From positions 10,432,001 to 10,496,000 of the forward strand of contig NC_133526.1 in the NCBI RefSeq assembly GCF_048544455.1: a DNA stretch of 64,000 nucleotides, in the 5' to 3' direction. Source of the DNA: Silene latifolia. Lineage: Eukaryota; Streptophyta; Magnoliopsida; Caryophyllales; Caryophyllaceae. Below, one piece after another: positions 21,939-31,251 of the stretch. The position numbers and the translations under genes were made by a program. Under the pieces are notes generated by a model. It made no database searches and was not told the DNA's origin. It saw only the letters and a program-made list of their open reading frames with translations. Position 1 is the first letter of the stretch. Each line of letters opens with the position of its first letter.

Positions 21939-24517
21939 ATGTCTTCTGCTGATGCCGGACCTAGTAACCTTGCGCCGGGGGGTTCCCCGTCGCGCCTTGA
22001 TGAGGAGGGGGCACTGGCCGTCATCCCGATAAGGTCTGGGGGCCCTAGGTCTCCTTCTCCTGAAGTTGATCCAAAAGCTCTGGAGGATTGGGAGGATGAT
22101 GATGATGATGTTGATGATGACGGTGATGATGTTGAAAGGACTCGTCCTAATGAGGAGAAGCCGTACATCATGGATCACGGCAACGCCTGTAAGGTCTGCC
22201 CTGACCGTGCTTGGACCCACAAGTTTGCCAGTTGTTCTGGTCCTGACTTTTTCGAACGTCACTTCTCCTTCGGCAAGGAGTATAGTATTGTTATTCCTGG
22301 GGAAGGTCAGGCGGTCTGTTGCCCTCCTCCGGGTCAGATCGGCGTGTACATCGACACCTGAGTATGGGCTCCGGTTTCCTCTGATTGAACACGGTATGGC
22401 CATAATTAAAGCCATGAACGTCGCCGTGGCCCAACTGCACCCGTTGGCCATTAGGACTATAGTCGGCTTTGTATGGCTCTGCCTTTTCAAGGGGGAGGTC
22501 TCAACGGTTAACTTATTCCGCCGGCTTCATCACCTTCGGCCGTCAGCCCCTGGTCGCGTTGGGTGGTACAGGCGTGCGACGAGCCGGGTTACGTCTCCGT
22601 TGATAAGCTTTCTTCCTGCAAGGACTGGAAGGCGCGGTGGGTGTACGTTGAGGTTCCTGAGGATTATCCATCGCCCGGTCCTTCCAAAGACCAAGTCAAT
22701 TTGCGGTGCGAGAGTAAGGTGGAGCATGACAAATGGGTCTCCCGGAGTAAGCTTAAGATGGACGCCAGCAAGGTCCCTCTTAATGCGGATGAGAAGCGGG
22801 CGATGAGGCTGTTTGAGGCTGAGAAGAATGGGATGCCGAAGGGATGGATGCCCCCGACGCAGATCATTCTTCGAGGATGAGCTGCTCTGCCACGTCGGCC
22901 TCATACCGGCCCTCGAACGGGGTGAGTGGGGTCGGTGTGAGGCCCATCTCTGCTTTTAATGTTTCTGTTATTTGAATTTTGATTTATTTCTTCTACTTAA
23001 CCCTTGCTTTGTTTCCTTTGCAGACCGTTTCGGCCCGGATCTGTCTGAAGATATCCTTGGGAGAATGGGACTTGCCAAGGACAAGACAGTTGTTAATTTG
23101 CATCCTAAGGCCCAGACCCGTGATCGCAGACCGCCGCCAAATGATCTCATGGATCAGCAGCTGAAGGCCCTAGATGTGTCGGCGGCCCAGGCGAAGGTTG
23201 CTGGTAACATACCGCGCCGAACGCGGAAAACAAAGTCTTCGGCGGCGACGGCGTCGACATCAGTTCCACCTCCCATCCCTTCAGTCCAAAAAGAGACGGT
23301 GGAGATCGTTGATATTACCGCCGAGGAGGTGGTCACCTTGGCAGTGGAATCTCCTCTCTTCCGCAAGAGGAAAGAGCCTACTGCTACCGCTGCTGTCGCT
23401 GCTGCTTCTGCTTCTACTGCTGCTACTGCTGCCGAGGCCGGCAAAGAAATGGGTCGTCCGGCCAAGAAGGCCAAGCCTGGTACAGATCTATCCTGTGGCT
23501 CAGACTTAGCCGGTTCATTAGGCGTTCCTGATGATAGGCTCTCTGGTATGTCCATCAATGTTGACATGGATGCTTTGATTGAATTTTTTGTAGATCAACC
23601 GCCGCCGTCTACCGGACACACTGTTGAACGGCGTGCTGAGAAGCAAGCTGCGCAGACGGCTAGTCAAGATGCCGCCGTCGTCTCCTCCTTCCCGAAGCCT
23701 ACCCCCGTCCAGATTAGGTCAGAGGGCCTAAGCTTGGCCAGGATGCTGTCGAAGTGGGCTGATGTGGCCGGTGCTCTTATTGTGGAGCAAGAAAAGGCCA
23801 TGGCTGAAGCTGCCCCACAGCTCGAGTGGCTCAGGCTTGAACTCGATGCTACGAAGAAGGAAGCTGAGAGGGCCAAGGTTGAGGCTGAAGAGGCGGTCCT
23901 TGCTGAGTGAAAACTTAGGGAGGACGCTGAAAAGGCCGTCCTTGCTGAGAGAGCTAAGGTTGAGGCTGCGGAGGCTGATGCCGCTAAGCTGCTGGAGGGG
24001 CGTGACCACCTTCAGAAAGTCGCCGACTTTAATGCTCAGAAGAGGGACGAATGGAAGTCCATGTTTCAGGCTCAGGGGAAGGTGGTTCGGAATAAGGAGG
24101 CTATCATCGCCCAGAGGGAGGAGGACATTGAGACGCTCCAACGCGAGATTCTTCCTAACATGTGCGCCCAATACCGGGACCTGGCCGAAGAAGCCGCCAG
24201 GGAAGTGATTGGGGAGCTCTTTCCTCTTGATGGCTCCTTTCCGTGGCAAAAATTTGACGAGCTGCTTGATGACAAGCTTGAAGCTAAGGAGAAGGCCGCG
24301 GAGGCGAAGGTCACGAGGAGGCGAGGTGAAGAAGGAGGAAGAGGAGGCCGCGGAGAAGGCGGCCCTTCTTTCCGAGAAGGCTAAGGCGGCCAAGGAGGAA
24401 GCTGAGAGAATGAGAGCAGCTGAGGCTGCTGAGGCTGAAGCTGCCAAGACAGCTTCTGGGTCGCCTACCAAAGACGATGCTGCTAACGTCGCTGATGGCA
24501 AGTACCAACAGGCATAG
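21939..24517 (+). pseudogene. antisense Tat extra ORF (Transposase_28-like plus coiled coil), mutated
   Basis: Runs opposite to gag-pol. It starts ATGTCTTCTGCTGATGCC (MSSADA). Next come an acidic stretch, a globular region (YGLRFPLIEH, LHPLAIRTIVGFVWL, VNLFRRLHHL, WVYVEVPEDYP) like the Pfam 'putative gypsy type transposon' family, then a 102-bp intron (22922-23023, GTGAGT...TTTGCAG) joining in phase 1 to DRFGPDLSEDI. After a basic patch (PRRTRKTKS), a long Glu/Ala/Lys coiled coil runs to the stop TAG at 24515. Breaks: two 1-base losses near 22345-22360, a shift near 22560, a shift near 22872, and CGA to TGA at 23908. The role of this protein family is unknown. Confidence 0.75.
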
Positions 24518-24743
24518 GGAGACGGGCGGTCGTCACCAGGCTCACCCGGCATCTCGGATAGCTTCAGCTGTTCGGGGGCCAATTATTAAGCCTTTCCTCC
24601 CTGCCATCTTTTGGCGCTTCAAATGATATGTCTGTAACCTTTTGTTCTTCTTTTCCTTGTATTTTGTAAAACTTTGGTAGGTTGTGTTTTGGCTTATCCC
24701 TATGGGGACGGCCGTCGTCTGTATTCTCCTTGTAATCATTTTC

Positions 24744-24749
24744 AATAAA
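24744..24749 (+). terminator. polyadenylation signal of the antisense unit in B
   Basis: AATAAA in TTTTCAATAAAGTTTG, 227 bp after the antisense stop. The same context is found at the matching place in element C (33960-33965). Confidence 0.65.
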
Positions 24750-24824
24750 GTTTGTTTATTGGCCCCCGGCTTGGCCGGGGCTTTGATCACAATCCTTCAC
24801 ATATCTTCTTTCGTTATTAATTGA

Positions 24825-25260
24825 GCGCTTTTTCGTTTTTACCTTCGGCCTGGCCGAGGCAGTTAGAATGCGTATCTCAACTGTGTTTAACATTTTTTAA
24901 ACATGTTGGCATGTTGGTCGCTTCCTCTTTTACTCTCGGTCTGGCCGAGGCGTCCGATTTGCGTTTTCCAACCGCCGCTGTGAACATGTTAGCGTATCGA
25001 CCGTTGTGTCCCCTGCCAGGCCTTCGGTTGGCCGAGGCGGCTAGAGGTTACGGCTCGACAGCGTTCGTATCTGTAGACATATTGATCGCTTCCTCTGCCA
25101 GGCCTTCGGTTGGCCGAGGCGGCTAGAATTGCGTCTCAACTGTACTTATACGTTCCTAAGGCATGTTGGTCGCTTTCGCGAGTATCAACTGCGATGGTAG
25201 TGACTGCCGTGGCGTCTACTTCTTGGGGTGACTGCCCGGCTTGGGCCGTGGCGTCTACCT
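24825..25260. repeat. degenerate tandem repeats with GGCCGAGGC blocks (element B)
   Basis: Several copies of a unit of roughly 85-130 bp containing TTCGGTTGGCCGAGGCGGCTAGA, followed by TTGCG...CAACTG and CATGTTGG..CGCTTCCTC. They lie between the antisense unit and the gag remnant. Amplified tandem repeats are known in some Tat elements, for example Retand of Silene. Confidence 0.65.
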
Positions 25261-25261
25261 C

Positions 25262-25783
25262 GATATGACTACGGTGAGTCGGGCTTCTTCCCCGACTCTG
25301 GTGAGTCGGGCTTCTTCTCCGACTCTGGTGAGTCGGACTTCTTTCACTCCTCTGGGACAGGCCTCGTCGGTCTTTGCGCGGCGACTTGTCCTCCGCGAGT
25401 GCGGGAAGGACTCGTCTCTACCACTTGCACTCTGGGCTCCCCGGCGTCTTGACATAGTCGCCTTCCTCCAATGCTTCGTTTAAGTTTCTCGAGTCACTTT
25501 TTGGACCCCGATCTCTCTGTGGGGTGCCGCCTCTCTTGTCGTTGTGACAGTGTGAGTTGGCGTGCTACCCATTAGTTCCGGAGTAGCTTCGCTTAGTGCA
25601 TGAACCACATGTCCCATGACAAAGGTGACTTGGTCGGCGGCGCGGTGTATCTTGTTCCTTCGGCATCCCGTTCGTCGTATCAGTGATACGGCCGGTGGGG
25701 GACTGCCCGATTTCAGAGTTGTGGAATGTGTCATCTTGGTAGAATTCAGTTTCCACAAGCACCGTTTCTGGTTGTTTCGACAT
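25262..25783 (-). pseudogene. N-terminal gag remnant of element B
   Basis: Starts MSKQPETV at 25783, then ...FYQDDTFHNSEIGQSPTGR as in element C (40045), followed by frameshifts and an Arg/Ser-rich region with three near-repeats of GGTGAGTCGGGCTTCTTC. It breaks off near 25265, where it meets sequence matching the region just beyond the pol stop of element C. Confidence 0.75.
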
Positions 25784-25873
25784 CTTCTTAGCTCGTTGGG
25801 TGGGTTTTTTTTTTTTTTTTTTGTAAGGGATTTGACTAGCTTCTAGTATCTTTTCCCCACAGACGGCGCCAAT

Positions 25874-26466
25874 TGTTCCGGGTGTAATTCCGAAACAGTT
25901 ATTTGTTACCACTCGTGGCTTGTAGAATGACGTCTTTGGTTGAATCCTTCTTTCGGCCTCTCCTGAAACAATGAACGAACTGAGGGCTCGGCTTTGGCCG
26001 AGCGTACTCACTCCGACGCTCATGTCAGTGAACTTAAAGAGATAAGTTGTGTGTTACTTGGCGAAGTGTATATTGTAGAGAGATAAGGAAGATATTACCA
26101 GATTATGAGGTATTTAGGTTATATTTTTGGATCCTTTCCTCAATGAGAGTTGAGGAGTATTTATAGACTTTCACCTTTTGTCACGTAGTGGCCAAGTGGC
26201 CAAGTGGCTAGCAGGTGGAAAGACTGATGTACCCTCGGCCGAGGGACCCATTGCAGGCCGGCGGGCCCTGTTGACTCCATGCCGAGGGGTCTTGGATATG
26301 AGTACGCGGATATGTGCCCCTACCGGCAAAGTTGTCTAGCCGAGGCACAAGAGACAGCCGACAGTGCGTCGGTTAGGGTCGTCTCTAAGTCGTTGACTTG
26401 CTGTGGATATCTTTGACCTTTCTCAATATGTTGACTCGGTCAGCGGGTGCAGAATATGCCCCATCA
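25874..26466 (-). repeat. 5' LTR of Tat element B (593 bp)
   Basis: Partner of 20694-21290. It adjoins the primer-binding site (25855-25873) on its left and the target duplication GTACT on its right. A sense-strand TATA-like GTCTATAAATAC is present (near 26157-26168). Confidence 0.92.
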
Positions 26467-26983
26467 GTACTTATTTCAATTTAAAATACAACGGTGTTTT
26501 TATTTGGAAATGTTTTGCAATGATATATGTATTCATCACATAATATAAAATAAAATTGTTTGGAAAAATAAATCAACAATAACTAACTTTTGGCTTCATA
26601 ACTTTTAAATTGAAAATTCATGAATATATTAATGAAATAATAAAACCTGACCCGTCAAACGGTCAATTGAGTGGCTTTCGCTCAGATCTGTTCGGATTGG
26701 ATCATTTTCAAGTTTAATAAAATTCGGATCAATTCGAGTCAGTTCGGGTTATTCTCAGGTAAGTTATTACTTATTATCAAGATATTTAAGGATTACGGTC
26801 AACTTTCAACAATAAACAGTCGAGTAGGATCATACAGACTGAGTCAATTCGGGTTCAGTTCAAGTTCGGATCTTCAGTTCAGGTGTCGGGTCAATTTTTC
26901 CAGGTCTAAATAAAACCACGATAGTGCATTTTTAACGGTAAGCCATATTTTATTGTAACTTGATTTGTCACCTAGGTATTTCT

Positions 26984-27800
26984 TTTTTGAGAAAAGATCA
27001 TTATCATTAATAAAAAGTCATACGACATCTACAACATATGCCAAGCTCAATCGGATACAAATCGATTACAACAATAGAAAATAAATTCTTGTTCAAAGAA
27101 TGAAACACTGCAACAGAGTCTCTATCATCGATTCGCCGCAAAAGGCTTTCATCCATAAGAGGGTCTCCGAATCTTCCTTGACGAGTATCCATTTCTTATG
27201 ACGTGATTGATTGTAGCCATGAATCGGGCAAAATATGTAAAACCGTATAACGATCTATAACAACGCTGATCTTCTGCTGACTCGTTAGAAAACTGCAAAC
27301 GAACCAGAAAATGAAAGCTCTCAAACTGAAAGAAGGACACCACCGATAGACGGGGACAGAGCCCTCAGAAAGAGAGACGAAACAAAAACGAAAGCGAAAA
27401 TTAAACAAAAACATAAAGGAAACAAAGCGGAACACGGGAGAAAAAAAAAACGAAAGTCACCGCCTCCCTACCAACCCACAACACCGCCAGATCCAAGCAC
27501 CACCCTGCCACACCACCTCAACAAACTCGTCCGATAAGACCCGAATAACCCACATACACCACGCAGACCGAGAGGAACGGGCAGACCCGTACGATCCAGA
27601 ACCGGGTATGGGTAAGAAAGGGGAGGAGGGTTAATCGGAAGAGAGGAGACGAGTCGCCGAAGAAAGGTCTTGAGAGACCCCATCCCCGGCGACATGGTAG
27701 GGGATTGATGGGTGGCGGTGGGAGGAAGGAGGAGAACGGCGGCAACAAAGGAGGAGATTTAGGGTTTTGTTTTTTTTATAGAGAAGCGGGAGAGAAAACA
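26984..27800 (-). mobile_element. LINE-like retroposon fragment with a 10-bp target duplication
   Basis: Flanked by AGGTATTTCT on both sides (26974-26983 and 27801-27810), and absent from the matching site in copy 1 (17595-17610). The left end is a short T run, so the element's A-tail is on the minus strand. The minus strand starts with a CCCTAAATCTCCTCC-type leader and a short frame MSPGMGSLKTFLRRL (27695 down to 27468). The duplication length and tail fit target-primed retroposition. Its family and any missing middle part cannot be determined. Confidence 0.72.
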
Positions 27801-28946
27801 AGGTATTTCTAGTAACCTTACTTTTAAGCTACACACTTTCACTTTTATTTTTTTGGTGTAAACTAGAGTGTCCACCATCGAAAACAGTGTATAATCCCCT
27901 CGTCACGGATGCTCTTACGAAGAGGTGAACGGCTAGGCAAAGAGTTTGCTCCGCTACATACTTCTTGTAGTTTGAATATATAGATCTGTTTCACATAATC
28001 AACCAATAACAAACAAGCTACTTGAAATCAACTAATCAAGTATGTAGCTTATTATGCTAATAAGCTAGTACGATTACAGACTTACACTAAAAACACAAGT
28101 GGCACCCTAAACGATATGAAATTGATCATTTCACGTTACGAAACATTACGTTATTAGCGTATTTAAAGTTTTGATGACGGGGTTAAAATTAAACATAAAA
28201 TCTTTTAAAGTGTTATTTCTCATATGCTCTTTAATGATAATTTATATATTTCTCACATGCTCTTTAATAAGGCGATCCTATTTCTTAAGTATAATACCGA
28301 TCCAAATTGAAAATGTTGTCCAAATAATTAGTACTTATTTCAATTTAAAATATAACGGTGTTTTAACTTGGAAATGTTTTACAATGATATATGTATTCAC
28401 CACATAATATACAATAAAACTGTTTGGAAAAATAAATCAATAATAAAAGTCTTGGCTTTAAATTGAAAAATCATGAAGATATTAATGAAACAATAAAACT
28501 TGACCTGACAAACGGTCAATCAGATAGGTTTCGCTTAGATCTGTTTGGATCAGGTCATTTTCAGATTTAATAGAATTCAGATCGAGTCGGGTTAGTTCGG
28601 GTTCGGGTTATTCTTATATCAGTTATTACTTATTATCAAGATATTTAAAAATTACGGCCAGCTTTCAACAATAAACATTCGGGTACGGTCATACAAGCCG
28701 AGTCAATTTGGGTTCGTTCAAGTTCGGATCTTCAATTCGGGTGTAGGGTCAATTTTTTCAGATCTAAATAAAACCACGACAGGTCTCTCAATAAATTCAT
28801 TGGGAGATCATTTACATGTTGATATAAAACGGGTACGTATATATATAATATAAAAAGGTGTACTAATAAAAATAGCAATAAAAGAAACATGCTTGTGCTT
28901 GCTATAAAAACGTGTAAGAAATGAAAGTGTGAGTTTGAGTCACAAC

Positions 28947-29397
28947 TAGATGTGGCAAACAATGACACGACATGAAAACACGACACGAACCCAACACGAA
29001 ATTAACGGGTTTGGGTTGAGACTTAATGACCCATTTATGTAAATGAGTCGACACGAACACGACACGATATTTAATTGGGTTGGGTTAGGGTTGACCTCTC
29101 TAAACACGAACCCGACACGAATGACCTGTTTACTAAATTAATCCTAATTTTTCTTGATCCTCCATCACATAAATATACTTAAACTTTCAAAATATGGACG
29201 TGACACAAAACCACGACACGAACCCGACACGAAATTAACGGGTTAGAGTTGAGGCCTTAAGACCCATTTATGTAAGTGGGTCGACACGAACACGACACGA
29301 GATTTAATTGGGTCGGGTTTGGGTAGGAGGGATTGTGACCCGTTTACATGTGACACGAACACGAACCCGACACGACCCGAGCTGTTTGCCAGGTCTA
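28947..29397. mobile_element. hAT-type MITE filled with ACACGA repeats
   Basis: The ends TAGATGTGGCAAAC and GTTTGCCAGGTCTA are inverted repeats flanked by a perfect 8-bp duplication GTCACAAC (28939-28946 and 29398-29405). The 451 bp contain many GACACGA, CGAACCCGACACGA and GGGTTGGG motifs and no coding. Confidence 0.9.
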
Positions 29398-29429
29398 GTC
29401 ACAACCAACAATAAAAGCACAAATACTAC

Positions 29430-29638
29430 TATACAACCAGTTGTATAATAAGCATTATACAACCCTATACATTAATCTGAGCTTATGTGTAATTTTTCAG
29501 AGTTTTGTAAGAGTTTATTTTTTTTATGTTTAAGTGTGTGAGTTCAAAAACTTTATCAATTCTTTTAAACAAAACTCGAAAACTTTAGTAAACAGCTCAG
29601 ATTCTACATCATACAACTACATACAACAGGTTGTATAA
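29430..29638. mobile_element. MITE-like inverted repeat
   Basis: The ends TATACAACCAGTTGTATAAT and ACAACAGGTTGTATA are inverted and palindromic; internal TTCAGAGTTTTG and CAAAACTCGAAAAC also pair. The architecture is the same as the element at 5115-5320. The target duplication is not certain. Confidence 0.55.
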
Positions 29639-30080
29639 TCTACTCATTGAAAAGCGAGAGGCACATAAAAACGCAGAAAATGAGACGAAAAAAGTAGTCT
29701 TAATAAAATATAATTAATTACGTGTATTTTTTTTAAAAAAAATTATTACAGTTTCAAAGGTTTATATATTAATACGTAAAGTTAAGCATAAAATATACTC
29801 CCTCTAATCCAATACAAATTCAATGTACCCGTGGGTTAACTCTTAATAAAATTCAGTTGATTATAGATAATATCTGAAATACACTCACCATTTGATTTAA
29901 TGAGTAGATTGATTAAAGAAAAGTGGCTGATGACATTTTGTGTGAATAACAGATTATAATAAGGGTATGTTTAGACAACTTTTGCCAAACAAAATGAAAT
30001 TGGTACATTGGATTTGATTGTTCTAAAAAGGAAAGTGGTACATTGGATTGGATTGAATTTTTTAATTTTTTAAACAAAAT

Positions 30081-30660
30081 TGTTCCGGGTGTAATTCCGG
30101 AGCAGGATTATGACCACTTGAACTTGTTTGAATGATGTCGTTGCTTGTCTCTTCCTTTTACTCTCTCCTGTAAAGATGAACAAACTGAGGGCTCGGCTTG
30201 GGGCCGAACGTACTCACTCCGACGCTCAAGTCAGTAAACTTAGAGAGATAAGTTGTGTGTTAACTTGGCAAAGTATATTGTAGAGAGATAAGGGAGTTTA
30301 TACCAGATTTTCCAGTTAGTTTGGGATCGTTTTCTCAATGAGAGATGTGGAGTATTTATAGACTTTCACCTTTTGTCACGTAGTGGCCAAGTGGCCAAGT
30401 GGCGTAGCAGGTGGAAAGACTGTCTTACCCTCGGCCGAGGGACCCATGGCAGGCCGGCAGGCCTGGTTGACTCCATGCCGAGGGGACTGGATGTGAGTAC
30501 GCGGATATGCTTCTCGGCCGGCTAGTTGCCTAGCCGAGATCCAAGTGACAGGCCGACAGGTTTCGTCGGTTAGGCTGTTTTTCCTTTGACTTGTTGTCTT
30601 TTAGCTTTGACCTTGCTCAATATGTTTACTCGGTCAGCGGGTGCAGAATATGCCCCATCA
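30081..30660 (-). repeat. 3' LTR of Tat element C (580 bp)
   Basis: TGTTCCGGG...TGCCCCATCA. It contains CCCTCGGCCGAGGG and related palindromes in its 3' half. Its inner side carries ATTTGCCCCC (sense GGGGGCAAAT), the likely polypurine tract. Confidence 0.95.
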
Positions 30661-31070
30661 ATTTGCCCCCAGCGTAGTCTATGCCGTGGTATGGACCTTC
30701 GATGAGTGTTGAGCGTATTCTGCGCATGTCAAACTTCTTCCTCGGCTTGGTTCTGTTCAGGCCGTACCATATCCCCCCTCCACATGGTTGTGTAATAGAC
30801 ATCCAATGTGGAAAAGAAAATGGCGCTGGCCGAGACCAAGGTTGAGAGTGCCGTGTGCTTTTGATTGCCCCCGGCCGGTGCTGCCAAGCTTGGTTGATCA
30901 GCTGGCCGTTGGCAAGTAGATACCAAGGAGCGTGTCGAAGAAGATTTGTCACTGTATGTCGATTGACATTCCGTGGTTGCATGCTTGGCACGTGGCCTGG
31001 TGCTGATTGGTGGACGCTTCATGGGCTTTGCTCTGATTGGTTCACTGAATGGGCTTTGCTCTATAAATAG

Positions 31071-31080
31071 AGCAGTATGC
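31071..31080 (+). promoter_or_regulatory. TATA box of the antisense unit in element C
   Basis: CTATAAATAG, 172 bp before the antisense ATG, with two GATTGG (CCAAT-type) motifs just upstream. It matches position and context in element B (21751-21760) even though the surrounding sequence has diverged. Confidence 0.72.
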
Positions 31081-31251
31081 CCCTCATTTTGACCTGCAAA
31101 CTTCTTTTTCTCAAAAAAATTCCTCTCTCTAGTTTTCTTCGAAGCGTTTCCTCTTTCTAATTTTCGAAGCGTTACTCGGCGTAACACTTTCTTTCAAGGT
31201 AAACAAACAAATTCTTCCCCAACTTTTATTTGTTAATTAATTGTTGCCACC

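Larger units (their letters stand above)
20694..26466 (-). mobile_element. Tat-lineage retrotransposon B, deletion derivative without pol
   Basis: Bounded by LTRs 20694-21290 and 25874-26466 with a perfect 5-bp duplication GTACT (20689-20693 and 26467-26471). The primer site ATTGGCGCCGTCTGTGGG next to the right LTR gives minus orientation. Only the N-terminal part of gag remains (25262-25783). Compared with element C, about 5 kb (the rest of gag and all of pol, equal to about 34520-39590 in C) is missing; the joint is near 25270. The plus-strand antisense unit (21751-24749) and the repeat-rich spacer are kept. Protein supply for mobility would have to come in trans. Confidence 0.93.
17547..28781. 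repeat. old tandem duplication (about 1 kb unit) expanded by later insertions
   Basis: Copy 1 is 17547-26922 and copy 2 is 26923-28781. The matching order is: GCATTTTTAA...AGCCATATTTTATTG (17550/26926), TCTAGTAAC...TAAGCTACACAC (17605/27808), TTAGCG...TTTAAAG (20518/28154), TCTTTAATAAGGC (20638/28262), GTACTTATTTCAATTT (26467/28331), and a GGTCAA...CTAAATAAAACCACGA end (26889/28747). Copy 1 is enlarged by a Helitron and Tat element B, copy 2 by a LINE-like fragment. The insert-free units are about 1.0-1.1 kb and visibly diverged. Confidence 0.88.

Noticed and set aside
26640-26900. GGTTCGGGTT-type blocks as telomere-like repeats
   Set aside because: They are irregular, not TTTAGGG arrays, and belong to the duplicated 1-kb unit (same at 28500-28760).
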